64,000 bases of DNA from Nocardioides flavescens. Lineage in GTDB: Bacteria; Actinomycetota; Actinomycetes; Propionibacteriales; Nocardioidaceae. Made by a program: the position numbers and the translations under genes. Location of the stretch: NCBI RefSeq assembly GCF_009823805.1, contig NZ_WUEK01000001.1, forward strand, positions 1 through 64,000. Reading direction: 5' to 3'. A model generated the notes under the pieces. The model saw only the letters and a list, made by a program, of their open reading frames with translations. It did not search any database and was not told the DNA's origin. Shown here piece by piece: positions 33,413 to 42,605 of this stretch (positions within the stretch are counted from its first letter, which is position 1; the number at the start of each line of letters is the position of its first letter).

Positions 33413-35467
33413 ATGTCCATCAAGCGCCTGACCCAGCTCGGCGTGCCCATCGGCATCGTCGGCATCGTCGTGATGCTGGTGATCCCGCTGCCGACGGTCG
33501 TGCTCGACCTGCTCATCGCCTTCAACATCACCGGTGCGCTCCTGGTCCTGCTGGTCGCGATGTTCGTCAACCGTCCGCTCGACTTCGCGTCGTTCCCGGC
33601 CCTGCTGCTGGTGATGACGCTGTTCCGCCTGGCGCTCAACGTCAGCGCGACCCGGCTGGTGCTGCTCGACGGCTACGCCGGCAAGGTGATCGACACGTTC
33701 GGCCACTTCGTGGTCGGTGGCTCGCTCATCGTCGGCCTCGTCATCTTCGTGATCCTCCTGGTCATCCAGTTCGTGGTCATCACCAACGGTGCCGGCCGCG
33801 TCGCCGAGGTGGGGGCGCGCTTCACCCTCGACGCGATGCCCGGCAAGCAGATGGCCATCGACGCCGACCTCAACTCCGGCCTCATCGACGAGGCGGAGGC
33901 CCGGCGCCGGCGCGCCGAGGTGCACGGCGAGGCCGACTTCTACGGCGCGATGGACGGTGCCTCGAAGTTCGTCAAGGGCGACGCGATCGCCGCCATCATC
34001 ATCACGCTGGTCAACCTGATCGGCGGCTTCGCCATCGGCATGCTGCAGCGCGACATGAGCGCCGGCGACGCCGTGACGACGTACAGCCTGCTGTCGGTGG
34101 GTGACGGCCTGGTCTCCCAGATCCCCGCGCTGCTCCTCTCGGTCGCCACCGGCCTGGTCGTGACGCGCAGCGTCAGCCAGGACGACATGGGCTCCGACAT
34201 CGTGCGCCAGCTGACCCAGAACAAGATGCCGCTGCGCATCGCCGGGTTCGCCGCCCTGTCGCTGTGCCTGATCCCCGCGCTGCCCAAGATCCCGTTCCTC
34301 CTCACGGGCGGCGCGCTGCTGCTCGTCTCCTCCCGCATCCGCGAGGACTCCACGGAGGTGAAGGCGCTCGAGGCGGCGAGCACCACCACCGGCGCGGTCG
34401 TGCCCGACACCCCGGAGAACCTCGCCCACGAGATGCAGGTCGACCCGCTGGGCCTCGAGCTGTCGGTGGACATCGTCGACCTCGTCGACCAAGGCTCGGG
34501 CGGCGACCTCCTCGACCGTGTGCAGGCGCTGCGCCGCAAGGTCGCGATGGAGATCGGCGTCCTCATCCCGCCGGTGCGCACCCGCGACAACGTCGAGCTG
34601 CCGCCGCGCACCTACGTCATCAAGCTCTTCGACATCGAGGTCGCCCGCGGCGAGGCGCCGGCCGGCACCGCCCTGGCCATCGGCGACTACCTCGGCTCCC
34701 TGCCGGGCGAGCCGACCGTCGAGCCGGTCTACGGCCTCGAGGCGAAGTGGATCCCCCGCGAGCTCTCCAGCCAGGCCGAGCTCGGCGGCGCCACGGTCGT
34801 CGACCGCACGGCGGTCATCGCGACCCACCTCGCGGATGTCGTCACGAGGTACGCCGCCCGGCTGCTCGGGCGCGAGGAGGTCCGCCTGCTCACCGACGTC
34901 GTCAAGCGCACCCACCCCGTCGTGGTCGAGGAGCTCACGCCGACCCAGCTCAGCCTCGGTCAGATCCAGCGCGTGCTGCAGGACCTGCTCGAGGAGGGCG
35001 TCTCGATCCGCGACCTCGTGCGCATCTTCGAGGCGCTGTCGCTCACCGCCGCGGTCACCAAGGACCACGACGCGCTCGTCGAGTCGGCGCGCGCCTCGCT
35101 CGGCCCCGCGATCGTCGCCCCGCACGTGCGCGACGGGGCGGTGCACGTCATCAGCTTCGAGCCGACGCTGGAGCAGCGGATGCTCGAGGCGGTGCGACCC
35201 ACGGAGCAGGGCCCCGTGCTCGTCATGGACCCCGTGCTCGCCCAGCGCGTGGTGGGCACCCTGGCCCACCTGCTGCTGGAGGCCGAGAACTCCAACCTGC
35301 GGCCCGTGCTCGTCTGCGCGCCGCAGATCCGTCTCGCGGTGCGCCGGATGGTGCGCCCGGCGATCGAGAGGCTGCCCGTGCTGTCCTACAGCGAGCTCAC
35401 GGGGAGCGCCCAGGTGCGCTCCGTCGGTGTCGTCAGCGGTGAGCAGGTCGCGCAGGTGGTCTCGTGA
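33413..35467 (+). CDS. flhA: Flagellar biosynthesis protein FlhA
   Basis: Largest export-gate subunit and docking site for chaperone-substrate complexes. 684 residues. Eight membrane helices in the first half, with the FHIPEP-region equivalents NVSATRLVLLDGYAGKVIDT, GARFTLDAMPGKQMAIDADL and DGASKFVKGDAIAAIIITLV; the cytoplasmic domain has VDLVDQGSGGDLLDRVQALR and LTPTQLSLGQIQRVLQDLLE. ATG 33413 has AAGGAGG just upstream. Ends overlapping a small gene by 4 bp. Confidence 0.97.
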   Translation: MSIKRLTQLGVPIGIVGIVVMLVIPLPTVVLDLLIAFNITGALLVLLVAMFVNRPLDFASFPALLLVMTLFRLALNVSATRLVLLDGYAGKVIDTFGHFVVGGSLIVGLVIFVILLVIQFVVITNGAGRVAEVGARFTLDAMPGKQMAIDADLNSGLIDEAEARRRRAEVHGEADFYGAMDGASKFVKGDAIAAIIITLVNLIGGFAIGMLQRDMSAGDAVTTYSLLSVGDGLVSQIPALLLSVATGLVVTRSVSQDDMGSDIVRQLTQNKMPLRIAGFAALSLCLIPALPKIPFLLTGGALLLVSSRIREDSTEVKALEAASTTTGAVVPDTPENLAHEMQVDPLGLELSVDIVDLVDQGSGGDLLDRVQALRRKVAMEIGVLIPPVRTRDNVELPPRTYVIKLFDIEVARGEAPAGTALAIGDYLGSLPGEPTVEPVYGLEAKWIPRELSSQAELGGATVVDRTAVIATHLADVVTRYAARLLGREEVRLLTDVVKRTHPVVVEELTPTQLSLGQIQRVLQDLLEEGVSIRDLVRIFEALSLTAAVTKDHDALVESARASLGPAIVAPHVRDGAVHVISFEPTLEQRMLEAVRPTEQGPVLVMDPVLAQRVVGTLAHLLLEAENSNLRPVLVCAPQIRLAVRRMVRPAIERLPVLSYSELTGSAQVRSVGVVSGEQVAQVVS

Positions 35468-35715
35468 ACCTCGCCTCCGCCCCCGTCCTCGGCCTCGCGG
35501 CCGTCGCCGCCTCCCCCGCGCTCTACCAGGGCTTCGTCACCGGTGCCCTGCCCCTCGACACGACCCTGATCCGCTACCTCGTCGCGGTCGTCGTCGTCTG
35601 GGCCGGCCTCTCGGTCATGGCCATGCTCGTCCAGCCGTCCCCCTCGACCACCACCCGTCTCGACCCGCCCGCCCCCGTCGACCCGCCCGGCCCCGAGTCC
35701 CCCGGTCCGGCCTGA
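35464..35715 (+). CDS. Small membrane protein at the end of the flagellar operon, unknown
   Basis: 83 residues, GTG start inside the flhA stop (GTGA), so coupled to flhA. Two hydrophobic segments are visible: LGLAAVAASPALYQGFVTGA (weak) and YLVAVVVVWAGLSVMAMLVQ (strong). The tail is Pro-rich (DPPAPVDPPGPESPGPA). I do not recognise it. Translational coupling to flhA and the coding-type base pattern make it a real gene; the function is unknown. Confidence 0.7.
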   Translation: MNLASAPVLGLAAVAASPALYQGFVTGALPLDTTLIRYLVAVVVVWAGLSVMAMLVQPSPSTTTRLDPPAPVDPPGPESPGPA

Positions 35716-35744
35716 CGCCAGGCTTGTCTTGACGCTCTCGGGGG

Positions 35745-35831
35745 CGGTAGTCACCGACGTTCGGCCGGTAGTCACCGACGTTCTGGGGGCCTGAGACACC
35801 TCTCAGACCCCCCGAACGTCGGTGACTACCG
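35745..35831. terminator. Bidirectional hairpin with duplicated arm between the flagellar operon and a kinase gene
   Basis: The 18-bp sequence CGGTAGTCACCGACGTTC occurs twice in tandem (35745-35762, 35766-35783), and its reverse complement occurs at 35814-35831. The second copy and the inverted copy extend to a long stem with TGGGGG-CCTGAGA on one side and TCTCAGA-CCCCCC on the other, closing on CACC. It lies between convergent genes, so it probably terminates both. The sequence is unrelated to the 32-bp repeat family. Confidence 0.8.
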
Positions 35832-35870
35832 CTCGCAAGGCCAACCCTGACGAGCCAGGCAGGAGGACGC

Positions 35871-36914
35871 TCAACGAGCGCGTGGAAGCGCGACCCGGAC
35901 GGTCGTGCCACGGCCGACCTCGCTGTCGACCGCGATGGTGCCGGCGTGGGCCTCGACGATGGCCTTGACGACGCAGAGGCCGACACCCGTGCCCTCGACG
36001 TTGCGGGCCATGGTGCCCGGAGCGCGGTAGAAGCGCTCGAAGAGCCGGTCGCGCTCGGCGCGGCTGAGACCGATGCCGGTGTCGGCGACGGTCAGGGTCA
36101 CGGTGGCCTCGTCGGCGGTGACGTCCACGCGCACCTGTCCCCCGGGCGGGCTGAACTTGCACGCGTTGGTGAGCAGGTGCTCCAGCGCCCGCCCGAGCCG
36201 CCCGTCGTCACCGCGTACGACGGCAGGACCGTCGGCACGGGCGGTGACCTCGAGCCCACCGCCGTGGGCGAAGGGCTGGTGCTCGCCCACGACCCGGGCG
36301 GCCACCTCGCCGAGGTCGACCGGCTCGCGGCGCATCCGGGAGAGCTGCTCGACCTCGAAGGTCACGGTGAGCAGGTCGTCGACGAGGCGCAGCTCGCGGC
36401 GCGCGTTGCGCTCGACGATCTCCAGCAGCCGGCGCGCCTCGGGCCCGAGCTGGTCGTCACCCAGCTCGAGGGCGAGCTCGAGGTAGCCCACCACCGAGGT
36501 GAGCGGGGTGCGCAGCTCGTGCGAGATGTTGCCGACGAGCTCGTCGCGCAGGTCGTCGTTCTCCTGCTCGAGCAGGACCTGGCCGCTCAGGTCGGTGAGG
36601 TGCAGGCCGGTGAGCGCGCCCGCCCCCGAGGGGTCGTCGGCGCCGAGGTCGACGAGGGTGACCTCGACCGGCACGCTGACGCCGTCGTGGCGCCGCGCCA
36701 GCTGGCGACCCGTGACCGGGCGTCCCTCGCTCCACTGCGGCAGCACCCGGGTCACGGGAACACCCGTGAGCACACCGGACGGGTAGCCGAGCAGTCCGGC
36801 GGACGGTCCGCCCGCGAAGCGGATCAGACCGCTGCGGTCGACGACGAGCGAGGCCAGCGGCGCGGCGGCGAGCAGACGCTCGAGCGTCGTCGCTCCCCAC
36901 TGCGTCTCGCCCAT
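35871..36914 (-). CDS. PAS-domain sensor histidine kinase (orphan)
   Basis: 347-residue soluble kinase. A PAS-like sensor covers about residues 10-115 (LLAAAPLASLVVDRSGLIRF, VPVTRVLPQWSEGRPV). HisKA follows with the phospho-acceptor His in LVGNISHELRTPLTSVVGYL (about 135), then the ATPase domain with N box ALEHLLTNACKFSPPGG, G1 VADTGIGLSRAERDRLFERF and G2 NVEGTGVGLCVVKAIVEAHA. No membrane helix, so it senses a cytoplasmic signal. No response regulator is adjacent. The ATG at 36914 is favoured over GTG 36920 because TACCCT sits six bases before it, the leaderless geometry seen at five other genes here. Confidence 0.93.
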   Translation of the reverse strand: MGETQWGATTLERLLAAAPLASLVVDRSGLIRFAGGPSAGLLGYPSGVLTGVPVTRVLPQWSEGRPVTGRQLARRHDGVSVPVEVTLVDLGADDPSGAGALTGLHLTDLSGQVLLEQENDDLRDELVGNISHELRTPLTSVVGYLELALELGDDQLGPEARRLLEIVERNARRELRLVDDLLTVTFEVEQLSRMRREPVDLGEVAARVVGEHQPFAHGGGLEVTARADGPAVVRGDDGRLGRALEHLLTNACKFSPPGGQVRVDVTADEATVTLTVADTGIGLSRAERDRLFERFYRAPGTMARNVEGTGVGLCVVKAIVEAHAGTIAVDSEVGRGTTVRVALPRAR

Positions 36915-36920
36915 GCGCAC

Positions 36921-36926
36921 AGGGTA
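36921..36926 (-). promoter_or_regulatory. Candidate -10 box for leaderless kinase transcript
   Basis: Minus-strand TACCCT, six bases before ATG 36914, with no ribosome site in between. The upstream 90 bp up to the M16 gene also carries a GTGGGCTGGACAG direct repeat (two copies, about 36982-37008 on the plus strand). Confidence 0.4.
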
Positions 36927-37011
36927 GGGCGCGCCCGCCGGGGCCGGAGGCCGAACCAGGCAAGCCCCGTCAAGGCGTGCTGGTGGGCTGGACAGGTGGG
37001 CTGGACAGGTG

Positions 37012-38262
37012 TCAGGCAGGCCCGACGACGGCCATGATCTCGGGCCGCGAGAAGACGGTGGCGGCCACGTCGCGCACCTCGTCGAGGGTGACGGCGGCGA
37101 TGCTGTCGAGCACCTCGTCGATGCTCAGCAGCTCGTCGTGCACCAGTTCGGCCTTGCCGATCCGCGACATCCGGGACGCGGAGTCCTCGAGCCCCAGCAC
37201 GAGGCCGCCACGCAGCTGACCCTGACCCCGGCGCAGCTCCTCGTCGGTGATGCCGTCGGCGGCGACGCGGGCCAGCTCGGCGCGCACCACCGTGAGCACG
37301 TCGTCGAGCTTGGCCGGCAGGCAGCCGACCGAGACCCCGACGAGGCCGGACTCCGCGTGGGAGCCGGCGAAGGAGTAGACGGAGTAGGCCAGACCGCGGA
37401 CCTCGCGCACCTCCTGGAACAGCCGCGACGACGTGCCGCCGCCCAGCGCGGTGTTGAGGACACCGAGGGCGAACCGGCGCGGGTCGTCGCGGCGCAGCCC
37501 CTCCATCCCGAGCACGACGTTGACCTGCTCGAACGGGCGGGTGGCCTCGACCTTCCCGGGGTGCACCCGCACCCGGCGGGCACCGCGACGCGGGGGCACG
37601 GGCTCCTCGTCGCCGCTGAGCCAGTCGCGGCGGGCGAACGCCGCCTCCACCGCGCGTACGACGGCCGCGTGGTCGAGGTTGCCGGCGACCGAGACGACGG
37701 TGTTGGCCGGGCGGTAGTGGCGCTTGTGGAAGCGGACGATCTGGGCGCGGGTCATCGCCTCGATCGACTCGGTGGTGCCGGCGATGGGGCGGCCGAGCGC
37801 GGTGTCCGCGCCGTAGGCCTGCTCGGCGAAGAGGTTGTGGACGACGTCGTCCGGATCGTCGTCGTGCATCGCGATCTCGTCGAGGATGACGTCGCGCTCG
37901 GCGTCGACGTCGGCGGCGCTCATCACCGAGGAGGTGATCATGTCGCCGAGCACGTCGATGGCCAGGCCGAGGTCCTCGTCGAGGACCCGGGCGTGGAAGC
38001 AGGTGTACTCCTTGGCGGTGAAGGCGTTGAACTCACCGCCGACCGCGTCGAGCGCGATCGAGATGTCGAGCGCGGAGCGCTCGCGGGTGCCCTTGAAGAG
38101 CAGGTGCTCGAGGAAGTGCGAGCAGCCGTGCAGGCTGGCCGTCTCGTCGCGCGAGCCGACGCCGACCCACACGCCGATGCTGGCCGAGCGGGCCCCGGCG
38201 AGCTCCTCGGTGATGACCCGGAGCCCGCCGGGCAGGACCGAACGCCGGACGCGTGAGAGCAC
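37012..38262 (-). CDS. M16-family zinc metallopeptidase
   Basis: 416-residue insulinase-type peptidase, the half-length form that works as a dimer (mitochondrial processing peptidase-like). The inverted zinc motif HxxEH is HFLEH in LHGCSHFLEHLLFKGTRE (about residue 45-62), with the second Glu downstream in TAKEYTCFHARVLDED. The C-terminal half has the FGS-like LGGGTSSRLFQEVREVRGLA. The N-terminus reads VRRSVLPGGLRVITEELAGA. The coding pattern continues upstream of the GTG, but no better start exists. Gene order pnp-M16 is conserved in many actinobacteria and others. Substrates unknown. Confidence 0.93.
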   Translation of the reverse strand: MLSRVRRSVLPGGLRVITEELAGARSASIGVWVGVGSRDETASLHGCSHFLEHLLFKGTRERSALDISIALDAVGGEFNAFTAKEYTCFHARVLDEDLGLAIDVLGDMITSSVMSAADVDAERDVILDEIAMHDDDPDDVVHNLFAEQAYGADTALGRPIAGTTESIEAMTRAQIVRFHKRHYRPANTVVSVAGNLDHAAVVRAVEAAFARRDWLSGDEEPVPPRRGARRVRVHPGKVEATRPFEQVNVVLGMEGLRRDDPRRFALGVLNTALGGGTSSRLFQEVREVRGLAYSVYSFAGSHAESGLVGVSVGCLPAKLDDVLTVVRAELARVAADGITDEELRRGQGQLRGGLVLGLEDSASRMSRIGKAELVHDELLSIDEVLDSIAAVTLDEVRDVAATVFSRPEIMAVVGPA

Positions 38263-38286
38263 GCGCCCGGCGTCGTCGGTCTGGGT

Positions 38287-38319
38287 CTGCAGCGTCCGGG
38301 TCGAGCCCGGACGCTGCAG
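38287..38319 (-). terminator. Perfect 14-bp stem hairpin between pnp and the M16 gene
   Basis: CTGCAGCGTCCGGG (38287-38300), a 5-base loop, and CCCGGACGCTGCAG (38306-38319): a flawless 14-bp palindrome 20 bp after the pnp stop and 24 bp before the M16 start. No T-run follows. It may be an RNA-processing or attenuation site, or a terminator. Confidence 0.65.
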
Positions 38320-38339
38320 GGTGCGCCGTGAGGTCAGGA

Positions 38340-40616
38340 TCAGGCCTCGGTGGTCTCGGAAGCCTCGGCGGCCTCGGGCTCGACGCCCTCGCCGGCCTCG
38401 CCCTCCTCGACCACGGGGACGAGCGAGAGCTTGCCGCGGTCGTCGATCTCGGCGATCGAGACCTGGATCTTCTGACCGACGGAGACGACGTCCTCGACGT
38501 TCTCGACGCGCTTGCCGCCGGCGAGCGGGCGGAGCTTGCTGATGTGCAGCAGGCCGTCCTTGCCGGGCATCAGCGAGACGAAGGCGCCGAAGTTGGTCGT
38601 CTTGACGACGGTGCCGAGGTAGCGCTCGCCGACCTCGGGCATGGTCGGGTTGGCGATCGCGTTGACCGCGGCGCGCGCGGCCTCGGCCGCCTCACCGTTG
38701 GTCGCACCGATGTAGACCGTGCCGTCGTCCTCGATCGACACCGACGCGCCGGTGTCGTCCTGGATCTGGTTGATGACCTTGCCCTTGGGGCCGATGACCT
38801 CGCCGATCTTGTCGACGGGCACCTTGACGGTGATGATCCGCGGCGCGGTGGCGGCCATCTCCTCGGGCGCGTCGATGGCCTCGGCCATGACGTCGAGGAT
38901 CGCGACGCGGGCGTCGCGGGCCTGGGTCAGCGCCTGGGCGAGGACCTCGGCCGGGATGCCGTCGAGCTTGGTGTCGAGCTGCAGCGCGGTGACGAACTCA
39001 CGGGTGCCGGCGACCTTGAAGTCCATGTCCCCGAAGGCGTCCTCGGCGCCGAGGATGTCGGTGAGCGCGACGTACTGCGTCTCGCCGTCGACCTCACCGG
39101 AGATCAGACCCATCGCGATGCCCGCGACGGGCGCCTTGAGCGGCACACCGGCCTGCAGCAGCGACAGGGTCGAGGCGCAGACCGAGCCCATCGAGGTCGA
39201 GCCGTTGGAGCCCATCGCCTCGGAGAGCTGGCGGATGGCGTAGGGGAACTCCTCGCGGTCCGGCAGCACAGGCAGCAGCGCCCGGCGCGCGAGCGCACCG
39301 TGGCCGACCTCGCGGCGCTTCGGCGAGCCGACGCGGCCGGTCTCGCCGGTGGAGAACGGCGGGAAGACGTACTTGTGCATGTAGCGGCGGTGCTTCTCGG
39401 GCGACAGCGTGTCGAGCTGCTGCTCCATCTTGAGCATGTCGAGGGTGGTGACGCCCAGGATCTGGGTCTCGCCGCGCTCGAACAGCGCCGAGCCGTGCAC
39501 GCGCGGGATCACGTCGACCTCGGCGTGCAGCGGGCGGATGTCGGCGAGGCCGCGACCGTCGATGCGGACCTTGTCGCGCAGCACCTGGGTGCGGATGGCC
39601 TGCTTGGTGACGGCCTTGTACGCCGCGCCGATCTCCTTCTCGCGACCCTCGAAGCGGTCGGCGAGCTCGTCGAGGAGCGAGGCCTTGATGCGGTCGCCCT
39701 CCTCCTCGCGCTCGAGCTTGGACAGCACGCGCTCGCGGTCGCCGCCGACGCTGTAGAGGTCGGAGACGGCCTGGCCGACGGCGGCCTGGACGGCCTCGTA
39801 GACGTCGTCCTCGAAGTCGAGGAAGACCGGGAAGTCCTGCACCGGCTTGGCGGCGGCCTCGGCCAGCTCGGCCTGCGCCTCGCACAGCTGCTTGATGAAC
39901 GGCTTGGCGGCGTCGAGGCCGCTGGCGACGATCTCCTCGGTCGGCGCCTTCTGTCCGCCGCGGATCAGGCCGAACGACTGCTCGGTGGCCTCCGCCTCGA
40001 CCATCATGATCGCGACGTCGCCGGTCTCGGTGACGCGGCCGGCCACGACCATGTCGAAGACGGCGTCCTCGAGCTGGGTGTGGGTCGGGAACGCCACCCA
40101 CTGGCCCTCGATGAGGGCGACGCGCACGCCGCCGACCGGGCCGGAGAACGGCAGGCCGGAGAGCTGGGTCGACATCGACGCGGCGTTGATCGCCAGCACG
40201 TCGTAGGGCGCGTCGGGGTTGAGCGCGAGGACGGTGATTACGACCTGGACCTCGTTGCGCAGGCCCTTCTTGAAGGTCGGGCGCAGCGGGCGGTCGATCA
40301 GGCGGCAGGTGAGGATCGCGTCCTCGCCCGGGCGGCCCTCGGAGCGGAAGAACGAGCCGGGGATCTTGCCCGCGGCGTACATCCGCTCCTCGACGTCGAT
40401 CGTCAGCGGGAAGAAGTCGAAGTGGTCCTTGGGGTGCTTGCCGGCCGTGGTGGCCGAGAGCAGCATCGTGTCGTCGTCGAGGTAGGCCGTGACGGAGCCG
40501 GCGGCCTGACGGGCCAGGAGGCCGGTCTCGAACTTGACGGTGCGCGTGCCGAAGGTGCCGTTGTCGAGCACGGTCTCCACAGCGGAGATGACGGGCTCGA
40601 AGGAGTTGTCGGTCAA
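38340..40616 (-). CDS. pnp: Polyribonucleotide nucleotidyltransferase (PNPase)
   Basis: Phosphorolytic 3'-5' exoribonuclease. 758 residues: two RNase PH domains ([20 protein letters not shown] in the first, [20 protein letters not shown] and [20 protein letters not shown] in the second), a KH domain with [20 protein letters not shown], and an S1 domain with [20 protein letters not shown]. The acidic tail ([20 protein letters not shown]) is typical of actinobacteria. I chose TTG 40616 because GAGGAAA lies just before it and the protein then begins [18 protein letters not shown] 40628 is four codons upstream. Confidence 0.97.
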   Translation of the reverse strand: MTDNSFEPVISAVETVLDNGTFGTRTVKFETGLLARQAAGSVTAYLDDDTMLLSATTAGKHPKDHFDFFPLTIDVEERMYAAGKIPGSFFRSEGRPGEDAILTCRLIDRPLRPTFKKGLRNEVQVVITVLALNPDAPYDVLAINAASMSTQLSGLPFSGPVGGVRVALIEGQWVAFPTHTQLEDAVFDMVVAGRVTETGDVAIMMVEAEATEQSFGLIRGGQKAPTEEIVASGLDAAKPFIKQLCEAQAELAEAAAKPVQDFPVFLDFEDDVYEAVQAAVGQAVSDLYSVGGDRERVLSKLEREEEGDRIKASLLDELADRFEGREKEIGAAYKAVTKQAIRTQVLRDKVRIDGRGLADIRPLHAEVDVIPRVHGSALFERGETQILGVTTLDMLKMEQQLDTLSPEKHRRYMHKYVFPPFSTGETGRVGSPKRREVGHGALARRALLPVLPDREEFPYAIRQLSEAMGSNGSTSMGSVCASTLSLLQAGVPLKAPVAGIAMGLISGEVDGETQYVALTDILGAEDAFGDMDFKVAGTREFVTALQLDTKLDGIPAEVLAQALTQARDARVAILDVMAEAIDAPEEMAATAPRIITVKVPVDKIGEVIGPKGKVINQIQDDTGASVSIEDDGTVYIGATNGEAAEAARAAVNAIANPTMPEVGERYLGTVVKTTNFGAFVSLMPGKDGLLHISKLRPLAGGKRVENVEDVVSVGQKIQVSIAEIDDRGKLSLVPVVEEGEAGEGVEPEAAEASETTEA

Positions 40617-40628
40617 AGATTTCCTCAT

Positions 40629-40822
40629 CTGTCGCGGAGCGAACCGCAGCGTCCCGCGAGATGAGTGCCGGTCTTCGATCGAGGCCCGCAGCCGCGCCGG
40701 GGTCCGGCGCTCCTGAGAGCCACTACCGAGGACCGAGCCGGAACGGCGGGTCGCTCCTGTGGGGTGGTACGGGTGCAATCTAGCGCTGGAGTCCCCAGCG
40801 CCGAAATGAAGCCAGAAATGAA
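40629..40822. other. pnp upstream region
   Basis: 194 bp with no gene between the rpsO terminator and pnp. It presumably holds the pnp promoter and leader on the minus strand; I see no clear box, and no hairpin comparable with the autoregulatory one known from enteric pnp. Confidence 0.4.
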
Positions 40823-40850
40823 GCGAGGACCCGCCGGGGCGGGTCCTCGC
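40823..40850 (-). terminator. rpsO terminator
   Basis: Read on the minus strand, perfect 13-bp arms GCGAGGACCCGCC and GGCGGGTCCTCGC close on a CC and are followed by TTCATTTC, a short T-rich tail. It begins 7 bp after the rpsO stop and is the most canonical intrinsic terminator in the window. Confidence 0.85.
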
Positions 40851-40856
40851 GGGGTG

Positions 40857-41132
40857 CTATCGGCGCAGGCCGAGTCGCTCGATGATCGAGCGGTAGCGCT
40901 CGATCTCGGTCTTGCTCAGGTAGTTGAGCAGCCGGCGGCGCTGGCCGACCAGCAGCAGCAGGCCGCGCCGGCTGTGGTGGTCGTGCTTGTGCGTCTTCAG
41001 GTGCTCGGTGAGGTGGGCGATGCGGTGGCTGAGCAGCGCGATCTGCACCTCGGGCGAACCGGTGTCGCCCTCAGTCGTGGCGTACTCGGCGATGATCTTC
41101 TTCTTGGTCTCCGCGTCGGTTCCGACGGACAT
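40857..41132 (-). CDS. rpsO: 30S ribosomal protein S15
   Basis: Binds 16S rRNA early in small-subunit assembly. 91 residues, the normal length. [40 protein letters not shown] and [20 protein letters not shown] are the standard S15 blocks. The ATG at 41132 has GAGGGAG upstream; longer open frame beyond it is non-coding. rpsO next to pnp is an ancient pairing. Confidence 0.98.
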   Translation of the reverse strand: MSVGTDAETKKKIIAEYATTEGDTGSPEVQIALLSHRIAHLTEHLKTHKHDHHSRRGLLLLVGQRRRLLNYLSKTEIERYRSIIERLGLRR

Positions 41133-41290
41133 GCGGGCTCCCTCTGGTTTCGCTCGTTGCGCGGCGCGCCGGGGCCTGTTCACCCGGGCTCTACGATCCG
41201 CGGCCGTTGGACGGCAACCTGTGGAGGTTATCAGCGAGGCGCGGGAGCACCCAAACGACGCTGCTGCTGACCGCTGCTGACCGGTCGGCC

Positions 41291-42514
41291 TCAGCGGACG
41301 GTGACCGGGTGCCTCACGACGGCGTCGAAGAAGTATCCCTGGTCGTTGTACGGCGAGGTGAGCGGCTGGCGTCGCCCGTCGGCGTCGGTCGCGCGCGCCA
41401 TCAGCACGTGCGCGCCGCGGCGCGGACGGTCCCAGGTGTGGGAGAAGCGCGTCCAGCCGTGCCCGCGCACCGCACCGGTGGCCGCGACGGCCCGCGTCTC
41501 GTCGCGCAGCTCGGCGCGCTCCCAGGTCTCGCCGCCGTCCGTGCTGACCTGCACCTTCGCGATCGGTGCCGCGCCGCTCCACGCGCGACCGGTCAGGGTG
41601 TGCGACCGCCCGGCACGCAGCCGGGCGCCCGCGGAGAGCTCCCACGCCGAGCGCACCGGGTTGACCGTCAGCGGCGCCTCGTCCGCGGCGTACGACGGCC
41701 CGGTCATGCGGTACCACTTCGTGTTCCACGGCGAGGTCAGCACGCTGCGCGAGACCTCCAGCGAGCCGAGCCACTTGATCGAGGCGATGCCGACCCAGCC
41801 GGGCAGCACGAGCCGCAGCGGGTAGCCGTGGTCGGGCAGCAGGTCGTCGCCGTTGGCGCCCCACGCGAGGACCGCGTCGCGCAGCGCCTTGCTCACCGGG
41901 AACGGGCGGCGGACCGGGCCGTAGTCGACTCCCCCGCTGACGTAGGAGGGGTCGAGGCCGGTCGCCTGCACCGAGACGGCGTCCTCGGCGATCCCGAGCT
42001 CGGCGAACAGGTCGCGCAGCCGCACGCCCTCCCACGCGACGGTGCCGACGGCGCCGAGGGTCCACTGCGTGCCGGGCGCCGGCGTGGCCTGCTGGGTGCC
42101 GAAGAAGCTGCGCCCGTTGCCGGTGCACTCGTGCACGCTCAGCACGGTGGTGCGGGGCAGCCGGCGCAGGTCGCGCCAGCTCAGGGTCAGCGGGTCGGTG
42201 GCCGGGCGGGCGGTCGCGAGACCGTCGCCGAAGACCCGCAGCCGCCAGCTGCCCCGGTCGATGACCGGGGTGGAGGTGTGGTTGCGCACGAAGAGGCGGC
42301 CCTGCCGGGTGAGGTAGCGGCGCGGGTCGACCGAGTCCCAGCGCATCTCGGCGTTGGTGCCGAAGTCGACGAAGCGGTCCGCCGGGGTCGGCTTCAGGAT
42401 GGCGGGGTACGCCGCCGCGGCGGGCGACCCCGCACCGAGGAGGCCGGCGCCCGCGAGGGTGGCGGCTCCGGCGGGGAGGGCGGTGACGGCGGCACGGCGC
42501 GAGACGTGGGGCAT
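41291..42514 (-). CDS. Tat-exported molybdopterin-dependent oxidoreductase, sulfite oxidase family
   Basis: 407 residues. A twin-arginine signal ([20 protein letters not shown], with Ala-rich h-region) sends it folded across the membrane. The molybdopterin domain has the single Cys that binds molybdenum in [18 protein letters not shown] (about residue 130), plus [18 protein letters not shown] and [19 protein letters not shown]; the C-terminal dimerisation domain has [20 protein letters not shown]. Substrate cannot be told: sulfite, methionine sulfoxide and others are known for this family. No heme domain or redox partner is adjacent. Divergent from the VanW-domain gene. Confidence 0.9.
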   Translation of the reverse strand: MPHVSRRAAVTALPAGAATLAGAGLLGAGSPAAAAYPAILKPTPADRFVDFGTNAEMRWDSVDPRRYLTRQGRLFVRNHTSTPVIDRGSWRLRVFGDGLATARPATDPLTLSWRDLRRLPRTTVLSVHECTGNGRSFFGTQQATPAPGTQWTLGAVGTVAWEGVRLRDLFAELGIAEDAVSVQATGLDPSYVSGGVDYGPVRRPFPVSKALRDAVLAWGANGDDLLPDHGYPLRLVLPGWVGIASIKWLGSLEVSRSVLTSPWNTKWYRMTGPSYAADEAPLTVNPVRSAWELSAGARLRAGRSHTLTGRAWSGAAPIAKVQVSTDGGETWERAELRDETRAVAATGAVRGHGWTRFSHTWDRPRRGAHVLMARATDADGRRQPLTSPYNDQGYFFDAVVRHPVTVR

Positions 42515-42520
42515 CGGGCC

Positions 42521-42526
42521 AGCATA
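42521..42526 (-). promoter_or_regulatory. Candidate -10 box for leaderless oxidoreductase transcript
   Basis: Minus-strand TATGCT followed by GGCCCG and the ATG at 42514. The six-base gap leaves no room for a ribosome site. Confidence 0.5.
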
Positions 42527-42593
42527 GACCAGTAAGTCGCTCGTGATTGTCGGTAACGGCTCCCGAGATCGGCCCACCGGGGGTGGGGCACCG

Positions 42594-42599
42594 TACGCT
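42594..42599 (+). promoter_or_regulatory. Candidate -10 box for leaderless vanW-domain transcript
   Basis: TACGCT followed by GCACGC and the GTG at 42606, mirroring the divergent gene on the other strand. The 91-bp region thus has two outward promoters with the same six-base spacing. Confidence 0.5.
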
Positions 42600-42605
42600 G
42601 CACGC

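Noticed and set aside
40629..40778. A 50-residue N-terminal extension of PNPase
   Set aside because: The added residues are Arg/Ser-rich and unlike any PNPase, while the family start fits TTG 40616 with a ribosome site.
41133..42514. Very long minus-strand frames joining rpsO or the oxidoreductase to upstream sequence (up to 43534)
   Set aside because: The upstream parts are antisense to the VanW-domain gene; the Tat signal and the rpsO ribosome site fix the true starts.
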